64,000 nt of DNA from Hyalangium versicolor (GTDB taxonomy: Bacteria > Myxococcota > Myxococcia > Myxococcales > Myxococcaceae). The notes under the pieces were generated by a model. It was not told the DNA's origin and ran no database searches. It saw nothing but the letters and a program-made list of their open reading frames with translations. The DNA lies in contig NZ_JAHXBF010000003.1 in NCBI RefSeq assembly GCF_020103695.1, forward strand, positions 434,001 to 498,000. The letters are read 5' to 3'. A program made the translations under genes and the position numbers. Shown piece by piece: positions 42,387 through 52,712 of this stretch (position 1 is the first letter of the stretch; the number at the start of each line of letters is the position of its first letter).

Positions 42387-43093
42387 GGCCTGGCCTCCTG
42401 CATCATCTGGAGCGCCCGAGCGTGCAGCAGTCCGAGCTTGCCGAGGATCCACAGCACCACGGCCACCATTCCCGCCACCACGGCCAGGAGCACCACGGTC
42501 CAGACCGCGAGCAGTGCCACCTCCCAGAGGGCGACCGGTTCGCCGCGCCCCTCGCGGCCCACCTGCCATGAGAGATAGCTCCGGGTGGCTCCTCCGGCGG
42601 CGGCGACCTGGCCTGCGCTCACCACCGTCTTCACCACCGCCCCGGCAGCTGGGATCAGCGTGAGCAGCTCCAGCACGATGACGCTCAGTGCCAGGAAGCA
42701 GCCCGTGGCCAGCCGCAGCGTCCACCGTGTGACGATGCGCCGCCGGGGCGTGAGCAGCGTCAGCCCGGGCCTGACGATGGTGAAGCGGATCCACACCAGC
42801 GCTCCGGCCAGCAGCAGCGAGTTGACGAGCGGGAACCAGCTCGCCACCAGTGCACCTGCCGTCACGGCCGCCACGGCCAGCCACAAGCGGACGGTGGACT
42901 GGGTGCCGTGGAGCTCGTGCAGCGCCGCGCGATCCATGGCGCTGGGCAGCGTCGGCTCACCGCAGCGGGGGCAGGGGCGGCCTCGCAGGGCGGTGCCGCC
43001 TGGGAGCCTCTCGGCGCAGCGGCGGCACCTTCCGGACAGCAGGAGCGAGAGCTCGTGCTCCTCGTGGGCGGCCAGGGTGGGCAAACTCGTCAT
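42383..43093 (-). CDS. Zinc-ribbon membrane protein
   Basis: 236 residues. The N-terminal cytosolic part has a four-cysteine zinc ribbon (CRRCAERL, CPRCGEP). Four to five membrane segments follow (about 68-110, 128-160, 190-225). No family is recognised with certainty. Its TGA overlaps the next gene's ATG, so the pair is co-translated and, given that both combine zinc ribbons and membrane spans, likely functionally linked. Confidence 0.7.
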   Translation of the reverse strand: MTSLPTLAAHEEHELSLLLSGRCRRCAERLPGGTALRGRPCPRCGEPTLPSAMDRAALHELHGTQSTVRLWLAVAAVTAGALVASWFPLVNSLLLAGALVWIRFTIVRPGLTLLTPRRRIVTRWTLRLATGCFLALSVIVLELLTLIPAAGAVVKTVVSAGQVAAAGGATRSYLSWQVGREGRGEPVALWEVALLAVWTVVLLAVVAGMVAVVLWILGKLGLLHARALQMMQEARP

Positions 43094-43102
43094 GGGCGCA
43101 CT

Positions 43103-44311
43103 CTATGCCGCCCGCGAGCCGCGGCCGTAGCCATAGAAATGGGTCGCGAGCAGCTCGGCGTTGAAGAGCATCGCGTCGTAGCGGGTATAGACGCCGTGTC
43201 CGAAGCAGGTGCCCAGGAAGTTGGGCATTCCGCCCACGCCGCGATCGCCGTAGTCGACCAGGTAGCTGAAGCCGTACTGGGACACTCGAGCACGGTGGCG
43301 CACGTGCTGGAGCCATGCCTTCACATCGCAGCCGGCTCCGAGGAGGGCATCCAGGCGCGCGGCGAGCTCCCGCTCCTTCGCGTTGGAGGCCGGCAGATCG
43401 GAACCCGCGATTCCCCACTGCTGCACGTAGTCGCCGCCCTCCGTGTAGAGCACGCCTCCGAGCGAGGCCGCACGGGGTTCCTGCCCCCGGTGGTTGACGA
43501 CATGCAGGGCGCGGCAGCGTGGGCCCGTCGCGAAGCCGTAGCGGGGAGGCATGCCGAAGGTGGCGATGTCGAGCCGGGACCGCGCCAACGTGAGCGCCAG
43601 CTTCTTCAGCTCATCGGCGGGCTCACCGAGCTCGCGCAGGGCATCCCACAGCTTCGGCGCCGTCGCGGTGGGGTAGATGAGCTGCGTGAGCAGGGCCAAC
43701 ACTTGGCCGCCGTGGCTGTGTCCCACCAGCAGCGCGCGGGCCCGCCCCAACTCCGCGGCAGACAGCAGGCGCAGCAGGTTCGCGGCCGCGAGCAGCCGGG
43801 CAACGTGGTGATTTGCCGAGGACCAGAGGAAGCGCGTCGACTCGAAGCCCCCTCCCAGGGCCTGCTCGAACAGCGACACGTACTCGGCGGTGTAGTTGCC
43901 GAGATCGCCCATCATGCGATCGCTCGAGAACTTGGAGACGCGCCGCAGGGTGGGCAACAACTCCGGGCTCAGCGCGGACAGTGGGCCAGCCAGCGAGGTG
44001 AGCATCAAGGTGGGATCGTCACCGACGAAGGTGCCGTGGACGAACACCACCTTGCGGACCCTGGAGCGGCGGAGGTGGTGACCCACGGCCTCCATCTCGG
44101 CGCGCCACTCCGGGGTCTGGCCTTCGAGCACCGGTCGCTCTCGAACGAACGGCGGCAGCGCATGGAGGACCTTCAGCGCGAAGGTCCCTGTTCGCGGCAC
44201 GGCCTCGTATTGCTGGGGAAGGCAAGGGGCTGGTCTCGCCCGGCGCCATCGCACCAGGATGAGCACCGCGATCGCGACGACGATGAAGAGACCCGCGAGC
44301 AAGAACTCCAC
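43103..44311 (-). CDS. Membrane-anchored alpha/beta-hydrolase-like protein
   Basis: 402 residues from a GTG at 44311. One N-terminal membrane anchor (LLAGLFIVVAIAVLILV, about 4-20) and then a hydrolase fold: VVFVHGTFVGDDPTL with the HG oxyanion motif, nucleophile elbow LLVGHSHGGQVL and a C-terminal region with several His (TCFGHGVYTRYD). It could be a lipase or esterase at the inner membrane. The acid residue was not placed. It precedes the zinc-ribbon pair by 9 bp and probably forms an operon with it. Confidence 0.75.
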   Translation of the reverse strand: MEFLLAGLFIVVAIAVLILVRWRRARPAPCLPQQYEAVPRTGTFALKVLHALPPFVRERPVLEGQTPEWRAEMEAVGHHLRRSRVRKVVFVHGTFVGDDPTLMLTSLAGPLSALSPELLPTLRRVSKFSSDRMMGDLGNYTAEYVSLFEQALGGGFESTRFLWSSANHHVARLLAAANLLRLLSAAELGRARALLVGHSHGGQVLALLTQLIYPTATAPKLWDALRELGEPADELKKLALTLARSRLDIATFGMPPRYGFATGPRCRALHVVNHRGQEPRAASLGGVLYTEGGDYVQQWGIAGSDLPASNAKERELAARLDALLGAGCDVKAWLQHVRHRARVSQYGFSYLVDYGDRGVGGMPNFLGTCFGHGVYTRYDAMLFNAELLATHFYGYGRGSRAA

Positions 44312-44360
44312 GTCAAGGCACCTCGACGGAGCTGTCGCGGCCCATTCTTACATAAGGAGG

Positions 44361-44425
44361 CCTGTCGGGCGCGGTCTGCGCGAGCTGGTAGGGTTGTCAT
44401 ACCAGTTCGGCGGAGCCGAGGACCG
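44361..44425. repeat. Solo copy of the 65-bp hairpin repeat
   Basis: It starts with the same 15 bases as the first unit at 16801 (cctgtcgggcgcggt) and keeps the hairpin at the same place: CTGGTA (44385-44390), 9-base loop gggttgtca, TACCAG (44400-44405). The stem sequence differs from the other copies yet stays paired. It lies in the 130-bp gap between the hydrolase and PRISE-reductase genes. Confidence 0.7.
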
Positions 44426-44441
44426 GGTGCGAGGGAGCGGC

Positions 44442-45500
44442 TCAGGGAATGATCCGGCGTCGGCGGAGGTCTGCGAAGATCCTCAGGAACATCTCCTCCG
44501 AGTCGACGAACTCGTGGAAGCCGAACCTGCGAGCCTTCGATCCATCCGCGATGACGTCATAGTCCCAGGCGAACACGAAGTCGCCGAAGCGCCAGGAGGA
44601 CACGTCCTTATAAGGATGCCGCTCGAGTCCATGCTTCTCGGTCATGGCATTCCAGAGGGGCTCCTTGTCGGCCATGATGACGTCGAGCGACATCGGCAGG
44701 GGAGGCGCCACTTCGAGCTCGAAGAAGCGGGCGATCTTCGGCCACATCTCATTCCACCGGAACAGGTCCCCGTTGTTGATGTTGAAGGCCTGATTGGCGC
44801 AGCGCTCATCGGTGGCGGCCCAGACGGTGGCTCGCGCCAGCAGTCCTGCATCCGTCATCTCGATCAGCTTGTCGTAAGCGCCAGGCTTGCCAGGGAAGCG
44901 CAGGGGCAGCCCGAGCTCCTTCGAGATCGCCGCGTACACCGCGATCACCATGGCGAGGTTCATGGGGTTGCCGAGCGCGAAGCCACACACCACGGACGGG
45001 CGCAGCGCCGACCAGCTCCAGCCCTGGCCCTTCTGCCGCTCTTCGAGGAAGGCCTGCTGATCGACGTTGAACTCGGGTGGCATGTGGTGGGGATCGCTCT
45101 CGCGAGCAGGCGTCTTGAACGGGCCCAGGTGTGCGCCATAGACCTTGTAGCCCTGCATCAGGCTGATGTGCCGCAGTCCGCGCGCGACGGGCTCCACTGC
45201 GTCGACGACGTTGACGAGCATGGCGAGGTTGGGAGGCACCAGCTCGGCCCAGGTTGGCCGGTCCTGGTACGCGGCGTAGAAGATGTGCGTCACCTGGGAG
45301 AGGCCGCTCAGCTTCTCGCGGCAGTGGGTGCGATCGAGCAGGTCCACGGCTACATGGCGGACGCGGCCCGATGATGTTCCACCGCGGCGCGACAGGCCGA
45401 TGACGTCCCAATCGCCGAGTGCCGCGAGGTGATCGACGAGGTTGCGGCCAATGACTCCCTGGGCTCCGACGACCAGGGCAACCTTCTTCTGTGGGCTCAT
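44442..45500 (-). CDS. PRISE-type short-chain reductase
   Basis: 352 residues from the ATG at 45500, with CAGGAG upstream. It matches the PRISE family (progesterone 5-beta-reductase / iridoid synthase-like): VALVVGAQGVIGRNLVDHL nucleotide motif, MQGYKVYG with the catalytic-type Lys, WSALRPSVVCGFALGNPMN and FNINNGDLFRWNEMW. Plant members reduce enones with NADPH. At the position of the catalytic Tyr motif (NFYY in plants, from memory) this protein has EFNV, so enone reduction may be altered or lost. It is divergent from a LysR regulator, which probably controls it. Confidence 0.85.
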   Translation of the reverse strand: MSPQKKVALVVGAQGVIGRNLVDHLAALGDWDVIGLSRRGGTSSGRVRHVAVDLLDRTHCREKLSGLSQVTHIFYAAYQDRPTWAELVPPNLAMLVNVVDAVEPVARGLRHISLMQGYKVYGAHLGPFKTPARESDPHHMPPEFNVDQQAFLEERQKGQGWSWSALRPSVVCGFALGNPMNLAMVIAVYAAISKELGLPLRFPGKPGAYDKLIEMTDAGLLARATVWAATDERCANQAFNINNGDLFRWNEMWPKIARFFELEVAPPLPMSLDVIMADKEPLWNAMTEKHGLERHPYKDVSSWRFGDFVFAWDYDVIADGSKARRFGFHEFVDSEEMFLRIFADLRRRRIIP

Positions 45501-45600
45501 GACGGGCTCCTGCGAGCGGGAGGGATGTCCCCAATATGGGAGGCCCGGCATTCGTGAGGTAGACTTGCTGAAAGCACAGGACTTGTGAGTTGAACTCACG
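45501..45600. promoter_or_regulatory. Divergent promoter with LysR-type dyads
   Basis: 100 bp between the reductase and the LysR gene. Two inverted repeats are seen: TGCT-gaa-AGCA (45566-45576) and the perfect GTGAGTT-g-AACTCAC (45585-45599), whose end lies one base before the LysR ATG. The latter would cover the LysR ribosome site, which suits autorepression. Confidence 0.6.
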
Positions 45601-46506
45601 ATGGGACGACTGGACGTCAATCGCTCGGGCGAGATGGAAGTGTTCGTGAGGGTCGTCGAGCTGGGAGGCTTCTCGGCGGCGGCCCGGGCGTTCCGCATGA
45701 CGCCGTCCGCGGTGAGCAAGCTGGTGGCTCGGCTGGAGAGCCGCCTGGGAGTCCGGCTCCTCAACCGTTCGACCCGGGGCCTGCAGCTCACGCCCGAGGG
45801 CTGCACGTTCTATGAGCGCAGCCTCCGCCTCCTGGCCGATCTGGAAGAGGCTGAGCGAGGCGCGGCCGCGAGCGAAGTCCCGCGTGGCCGGCTGCGCGTC
45901 AACACCAACGTGCCCTTCGGCACGCACTTCCTCCTGCCGCTCGCGCCGGAGTTCCTGGCCCGCTACCCGGAGGTCTCCCTGGACATGGTGCTGACCGATC
46001 GGGTGATCGATCTGGTGGAGGAGCGCACGGACGTGGCGATCCGCGCCGGGCCGCTGAAGAGCTCACGGCTCGTCGCGCGCAAGCTCGGCGAGACACGGAT
46101 GGTCATCGTCGGAGCACCGGCCTACATCGAGCGCTTCGGAATGCCCAGGACGCCCCGAGATCTGGAGAAGCACAACCGGATCGGTTTCAGCTATGCGCGA
46201 GCGATGGAGGGTTGGCCGCTCAAGGATCGCGGCGGCCCGATCACCGTGCCCCCTGTCGGCAACGCGAAGGTGAGCGACGGCGAGGCGGTGCGTCACCTCG
46301 CGCTGGCGGGATTGGGGCTGGCTCGGCTCGCTGCGTTCCAGGTCCGGGCGGATATCGTGGCCGGCCGGCTCCTCCCCGTGCTGGAGGAGCGCAACCCTGG
46401 CGATACCGAGCCCGTGCACGCCGTCTTCCTGGGCCAGGGCGGGCACCTGCCGGCCCGTGTGCGTGCGTTCCTCGACTTTCTCGTCGAGAAGGTTCGGCTC
46501 GGCTGA
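45601..46506 (+). CDS. LysR-family transcriptional regulator
   Basis: 301 residues. N-terminal winged helix with FVRVVELGGFSAAARAF and TPSAVSKLVARLESRLGVRL, the standard LysR recognition region, then a periplasmic-binding-like effector domain (about 90-300). Local features such as RVNTNVPFGTHFLLPL match the CrgA/PecT-type subgroup. It is divergent from the PRISE-type reductase gene, and dyads in the shared promoter are probable binding sites. The inducer is unknown. Confidence 0.93.
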   Translation: MGRLDVNRSGEMEVFVRVVELGGFSAAARAFRMTPSAVSKLVARLESRLGVRLLNRSTRGLQLTPEGCTFYERSLRLLADLEEAERGAAASEVPRGRLRVNTNVPFGTHFLLPLAPEFLARYPEVSLDMVLTDRVIDLVEERTDVAIRAGPLKSSRLVARKLGETRMVIVGAPAYIERFGMPRTPRDLEKHNRIGFSYARAMEGWPLKDRGGPITVPPVGNAKVSDGEAVRHLALAGLGLARLAAFQVRADIVAGRLLPVLEERNPGDTEPVHAVFLGQGGHLPARVRAFLDFLVEKVRLG

Positions 46507-46513
46507 AGGCGAC

Positions 46514-47971
46514 TCAGAGGCGGTGACGCCGCTCGAGGACGGGGTTCACCACGGGCACATCCTCCGCCGCGCTGCGGGCCGCCGCGGACGGATAGGGCCG
46601 GACGGGCGCGCCCATCCAGTCGGAGAGCTGCTGCAGCGCCGCGCTCTGCTCCGCGGCGGGCAGATCGTAGAGGGAGGAGCCGTGGTTGCCACCCGCCACG
46701 AAGTACCGGGCCGACTCATTGGCCGGGTTCACCTCGAAGGCGCCGGAGGACCAGGGATCGTTCTCTCCATAGATGAGCATCATGTGCTGGGCGCTCTTCT
46801 TCATCCAAAGCTCCACGAGGTGCATGGAGAGGAAGTCGTAGTCCTTGTCCGCGCCATAGGGCGGGAAGTTCCGGGACCTGTCCTGGAGGGGGTAGCGCAG
46901 GAGCGGGAACAGGTGGGCCTCGGAGTAGCTCGGGCCGCCGAGCTGCGTGGCGCTCTGGTAGTAGTAGGCCGCATACGGCTCGAGTCCCTCGTCGGAGTAG
47001 AGGTCCACGGCGTTGGTGTCCTCGAGGAACTGGAACAGGGCCGCGGCGGGCGCGTTCGCGGCGGGGATGTCCGCGCAAGCGTCCACGCCATAGCCGTACT
47101 GCCAGAAGGTGAAGGGAGCCTCGGTGACGGCGAACTCATACGCCTTGTCCAGACCGAGCCCGTTGAAGGTGATGCCGTAGGCGGTCAGCTCGTCGAGGAA
47201 GGGCTGGATCTCCGCGTGGCGCTGGAGCAGGGCGCGCTGCACCTGGCGCAGCTTCTCGCGGCACTCCGCGGTGCCCACCTTGTTGAGGAAGAGCGAGTAG
47301 CGCGGATCCCCATCGAGGTAGCTGTTGGGGGCCACGTAGGCCACGGTCGCGTCCACGTCGTTGGGATAGAAGTAGCGGTGGTAGATGGACGTCATGCCAC
47401 CCTTGCTGCCACCGGTGGTCAGCCAGCTCGCCGGGTAGAGCGGCTTGAGGGCCTGGATGATGCGGTGGTGGTCCGCGGCGGCCTGCTTGATGTCGAGCAG
47501 CTTCCAGTTGCTGGAGGCCGGCGTCGACGTGGCGAAGAAGCGGTGCTCCACGTAGAGCAGGTTGGCGGTGAGCAGGTAGGAGGGCTCGGTGTTGACGGGC
47601 TGGTACGAGTAGAGATCGTAGCCCGTGCTGGCGAGCACCATGGGGGCCTCGGCCGAGCGGTGCAGCAGCGTCATGCGCTGCTGGAAGTGCTCGCCCTCGG
47701 GGTGGCGGTGGTCCGCGGGCTGATCGTAGTCCAGCACGAAGTAGCGCAGGGACGGGTTGCCGGGGACGGGCTTCTCCGCCAGCACCGTCATGCCGGGGAT
47801 GGCCTGGAGCTGCGCCAGGATGTCGCCCGAGGCCAAGGCCTTCGCTTCCAGCGCGCTCCGGGTCGAGGTGACAGCCGTCGTCTCAGGCAGACCCTCGCCG
47901 CAGGCTTGCAACAAGCACGCGCAGAGGAACAGCACGGCACCGCGGGCGACTCCGCGCTCACTCAGTCTCAT
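46514..47971 (-). CDS. S37-family aminopeptidase-like lipoprotein
   Basis: 485 residues from the ATG at 47971, with GGAG upstream. Lipoprotein signal, with lipobox LLQAC (Cys24). The mature protein matches the PS-10 / S37 peptidase family of Streptomyces: VEHRFFATSTP and the nucleophile elbow TTGGSKGGMTSIYHRYFYP, followed by YVAPNSYLDGDPRY and a C-terminal YGENDPWSSGAF with the acid residue and a GGNHGSSL His. S37 enzymes are secreted tripeptidyl aminopeptidases that release short peptides from protein N-termini. I infer an extracellular role in protein feeding. It converges on the LysR gene with a 7-bp gap. Confidence 0.88.
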   Translation of the reverse strand: MRLSERGVARGAVLFLCACLLQACGEGLPETTAVTSTRSALEAKALASGDILAQLQAIPGMTVLAEKPVPGNPSLRYFVLDYDQPADHRHPEGEHFQQRMTLLHRSAEAPMVLASTGYDLYSYQPVNTEPSYLLTANLLYVEHRFFATSTPASSNWKLLDIKQAAADHHRIIQALKPLYPASWLTTGGSKGGMTSIYHRYFYPNDVDATVAYVAPNSYLDGDPRYSLFLNKVGTAECREKLRQVQRALLQRHAEIQPFLDELTAYGITFNGLGLDKAYEFAVTEAPFTFWQYGYGVDACADIPAANAPAAALFQFLEDTNAVDLYSDEGLEPYAAYYYQSATQLGGPSYSEAHLFPLLRYPLQDRSRNFPPYGADKDYDFLSMHLVELWMKKSAQHMMLIYGENDPWSSGAFEVNPANESARYFVAGGNHGSSLYDLPAAEQSAALQQLSDWMGAPVRPYPSAAARSAAEDVPVVNPVLERRHRL

Positions 47972-48118
47972 GGTGTCTCCAGAACGGGTATCAGCGGAAA
48001 ATCCGCTTGCCATGGAACGCCGGAATTAACGGGGTATTTCGGTCCAGGCGATCGATTTTTCTGGGGACGGGGCGGTTGAGCGACGGCTCTCGCTTTCTCA
48101 GAATCCGCCCGCTCTGGC

Positions 48119-49165
48119 TTACTTCTTCCCTGCGCTGGGCGTCGGCTGGAGCGCGGCGATACGGCCTTCCTCTCCCACGGCCCAGGCTCCCTTCCCGGAA
48201 CGAGCGGTGGAGATCGCATGGAAGCCCGTGGAGCCCAGGGGCCTCCAGCTCTGGCCCCCATCCTCGGAGACATCAGCACCGGACGGGCCCACGGTGACGA
48301 GTGTCGGGCCCTTCTCGCCACGGAGTTGCGCCACGCAGGAGCGGTAGCCAGCGGGGCGCGGACCGGTGGGCACGCTCCAGGTCTGCCCTCCATCGCGCGT
48401 GAAGGCCACGTTGCCGGTGGGATCCTCGGGGTGGTGGTAGTTGCCCCCCACGGCAATGCCCTCGCGCTCGTTCCAGAAGAGGAGGGAGAAGACGCCCGCG
48501 CCATCCCCCGTGGCCAGCGGCGTGGTCGCAATCGTCCAGGTGCGGCCCTGGTCCGAAGAATGGAGCACTCGTGCCGCCGGGCCGCCGAGCCCGAACCAGA
48601 CGTGGCCCTCTCCGTGGACGGTGATGCTCGTGCCGCTGGCCGCGAAACCTCCCTCGCCGGGCAGCGCGGCGGGAAGCGCCTCGGCAGGGACGGGCTTCCA
48701 AGAGGCCCCTCCATCCAAGGTCACCACCACCACGAAGTGCCCCTCCACCGGATCGCTGAAGGCGATGCCATGGCGCTCATCCCAGAAGGCCATCGCATTG
48801 AAGAAGGCCTTGGGCGTGGGGTTGGTGAACTGCAGCGCCCAGTGCGCTCCGCCATCCACCGTCTTGTAGATGCGCGACTTGTCCCCCTCGCCGATGGCGA
48901 GCAGATAGGCCGTGCTGGCGCTGAACGCATCCACGTCGCGGAAGTCGAGCTCCTCCGCACCCGGGACGGTGCCCGCCTTCCACGTCTTTCCCCCGTCCGT
49001 CGTCCGAGAGAAAGTCCCCTTGTTCCCGCTGGCCCACGCCACGCGGGCATCCACGGCGCTGACCCCGCGCAGGCGCTGGGACGCCCCGCTCGTCTGGGGC
49101 GTCCACTGCATGTCCGTCCCTCCCAGCGCCAACAGCGCCGCCAGCCACACCGCTCCAGTCATCAT
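48119..49165 (-). CDS. Exported Ycf48/BNR-type beta-propeller protein
   Basis: 348 residues from the ATG at 49165 (49162 is equally possible). Signal peptide MMTGAVWLAALLALGG. The rest is a series of Asp-box/BNR blades (TTDGGKTWK, TVDGGAHW, TLDGGASWK, SSDQGRTW, TRDGGQTWS, SEDGGQSW): six Asp boxes typical of the photosystem-II assembly factor Ycf48 family and of sialidase-like propellers. No sialidase active site is seen. Non-photosynthetic homologues are usually called YCF48-like or BNR-repeat proteins; their role is unknown. Confidence 0.85.
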   Translation of the reverse strand: MMTGAVWLAALLALGGTDMQWTPQTSGASQRLRGVSAVDARVAWASGNKGTFSRTTDGGKTWKAGTVPGAEELDFRDVDAFSASTAYLLAIGEGDKSRIYKTVDGGAHWALQFTNPTPKAFFNAMAFWDERHGIAFSDPVEGHFVVVVTLDGGASWKPVPAEALPAALPGEGGFAASGTSITVHGEGHVWFGLGGPAARVLHSSDQGRTWTIATTPLATGDGAGVFSLLFWNEREGIAVGGNYHHPEDPTGNVAFTRDGGQTWSVPTGPRPAGYRSCVAQLRGEKGPTLVTVGPSGADVSEDGGQSWRPLGSTGFHAISTARSGKGAWAVGEEGRIAALQPTPSAGKK

Positions 49166-49194
49166 GCCGTGCCTCGGGCTGGCGGCGAGTTCGC

Positions 49195-50976
<1,782 letters not shown>

Positions 50977-51109
50977 GGGCGCGATCGTGGAAGCCGGGGG
51001 CAGCGGAGTCAATCCTCGCCTGACAGGTTGCTGGCAAAGGTGCGCGGCCGGGCCGGAACCGCTTGACAAGATACCCGTTGGATCAGGTCCCGCTCGGCGG
51101 GCGCTCGGG

Positions 51110-52312
51110 TCAGCCGGCCTCGGCGTACACCTTGAGGATCTGCTTCTCTCCGCGGCGCAGCAGGATGCAGTTGCGCGCGTTCAGGGTGAGGTTGCCCTCT
51201 TGGAGCAGCCGCGTGTCCTCCTCCATGGAGGTCTCGTAGGTCTGGATGTGCGCCTTGCAGAGGGTGGCGAGGGCGCGGAAGACCCGTGCCTCGTTGACCG
51301 GGCTCAGCATCGCCTTGGCGCGGACGAGCGGATCGGGAGCGCTCTCGAGCACGGCCAGCTCCTCGGCCTGTGCGTGGACGATGCGCAGCTCGGAGACCAG
51401 CTCGGTGATGATCTTCACATCTGGCCAGAGCGGCAGCGAGAAGACCTGCCGGGAGGAAGGATCGGTGATCCCGAGCATCCGCAGCTTCTTTTCGAGGAGC
51501 GGATCCTCCTTGGGCAGCTCGAACGGAACGAGAACCTCGTTGTTCGGGTTGTGCTCGAAGACAAACCCGTAATAGCGCAGTTGGTGGAGGTTGCTGTTGT
51601 TGCCGTAGGTGGTGGCGAGCTCCTGGCCGCGGGCGACGGCCTGCCGGGTCTTCATCTCGTAGAACTGCCCATCCGGCGACCAGCCATAGGTGGAGTTCCA
51701 GGGGTTGGAGGCGTTGATCATGTCCCCCACGGGAGCCAGGCAGGTGATCGAGTTCCCCTCCAGCTTCGGGCTGAACTGGCGGGTGATGAGATCGAGGTGC
51801 GCCCAGACGAACTGGTCGAGCGGGAACCGCCTGAACTCGGGTACGAGCTTGACCGCACTGAGGTACAGGTGCTCGATCACCTGGCGGTGGACGGCGAGCA
51901 CCTCTGGCAGCAGCGAGCCCTTCAGCAGGGAGAACTCGCTCTCCCCATAGTAGTAGGGGTGGGTGGGGAAGGCCGTCGGCTGCACGTCCAGGAACGGTTT
52001 CCAGAAGGAGGCCTCGCCTCGCTCCTTCTCCTGGAGAAGGAAGGCCGCCATGTACAGGTCCGGGGTGTCGAGCTCGGGGTGGGCCACGAGCAGACGGCCG
52101 ATGTCCGAGCTCCGGGCGACCTTGTGTGTCACCAGGTGGCTGAGGGGAATCCGCAGGAAGATCTCGTCCGCGGCGAGGTCCGTGGCCGCGAAGAGGCCCC
52201 GTTCCCCCGTGGCCGAGGCGCCGATCTGGACTTTGGAGAAAGAGGCTCCACCCTGCTCGAGCCAGTGAAGGAGGCGGGAGATCGTGGGGTCCTGCGCCAG
52301 ATCGGTGGTCAT
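51110..52312 (-). CDS. Eukaryote-like SET-domain methyltransferase (SETD3/Rubisco-LSMT type)
   Basis: 400 residues. N-terminal SET half with ATGERGLFAATDLAADEIFL, insert region (iSET), then CLAPVGDMINASNPWN (residues 191-206), TTYGNNSNLHQLRYYGF (235-250) and a C-terminal helical substrate-binding half, the split-SET order of SETD3, SETD6 and plant Rubisco lysine methyltransferases. These transfer methyl from SAM to Lys or His in a protein. The usual DM.NH motif reads DMINA here (Ala201 in place of His). The protein substrate is unknown. It is a free-standing gene before the divergent 74-residue protein. Confidence 0.85.
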   Translation of the reverse strand: MTTDLAQDPTISRLLHWLEQGGASFSKVQIGASATGERGLFAATDLAADEIFLRIPLSHLVTHKVARSSDIGRLLVAHPELDTPDLYMAAFLLQEKERGEASFWKPFLDVQPTAFPTHPYYYGESEFSLLKGSLLPEVLAVHRQVIEHLYLSAVKLVPEFRRFPLDQFVWAHLDLITRQFSPKLEGNSITCLAPVGDMINASNPWNSTYGWSPDGQFYEMKTRQAVARGQELATTYGNNSNLHQLRYYGFVFEHNPNNEVLVPFELPKEDPLLEKKLRMLGITDPSSRQVFSLPLWPDVKIITELVSELRIVHAQAEELAVLESAPDPLVRAKAMLSPVNEARVFRALATLCKAHIQTYETSMEEDTRLLQEGNLTLNARNCILLRRGEKQILKVYAEAG

Positions 52313-52441
52313 GGGCCGCGCAGCTTATCTGGGTTCCAGCTATTTACGGGGACTGACAACTCTCCGTGCGGCTTTGCGATAATCTGCGTCAGGAGTACGC
52401 GTACCAGGGCATGACCCCTGGGATTCTCGGAGGATAAGAAG

Positions 52442-52666
52442 ATGGCCGGCCCGGTCAGTGGAGGTCAATCAGACATCTCTCAGATGATCTTCTCGCATCG
52501 CGAGCATCTGTCCCAGGTTCAGAGCCAGATGGTCGCGGCCGCGCCCCCCGAGCAACGCCCATTCCTCGAGGCCCAGTTCAAGTTCGAGAACGAGTCGCAA
52601 GCCACTGAGCTGATCACCAAGATGCTCAAGGGCGACGACACGATGAACGTCCTGCGGAACCTCTGA
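52442..52666 (+). CDS. Small conserved-looking protein, function unknown
   Basis: 74 residues with a strong GGAGG site 8 bases before the ATG. No Cys, no signal peptide, no membrane segment; predicted helices in QMIFSHREHLSQVQSQM and LEAQFKFENESQATELITKM. No family is recognised. It starts 129 bp from the divergent SET gene and lies 46 bp before the HxlR-type regulator on the same strand, so it may share that transcript. Confidence 0.55.
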   Translation: MAGPVSGGQSDISQMIFSHREHLSQVQSQMVAAAPPEQRPFLEAQFKFENESQATELITKMLKGDDTMNVLRNL

Positions 52667-52712
52667 GCCGTCTTCGACGGTATGCCAAGGCAAGCCTCGT
52701 TATGATGAGGCG

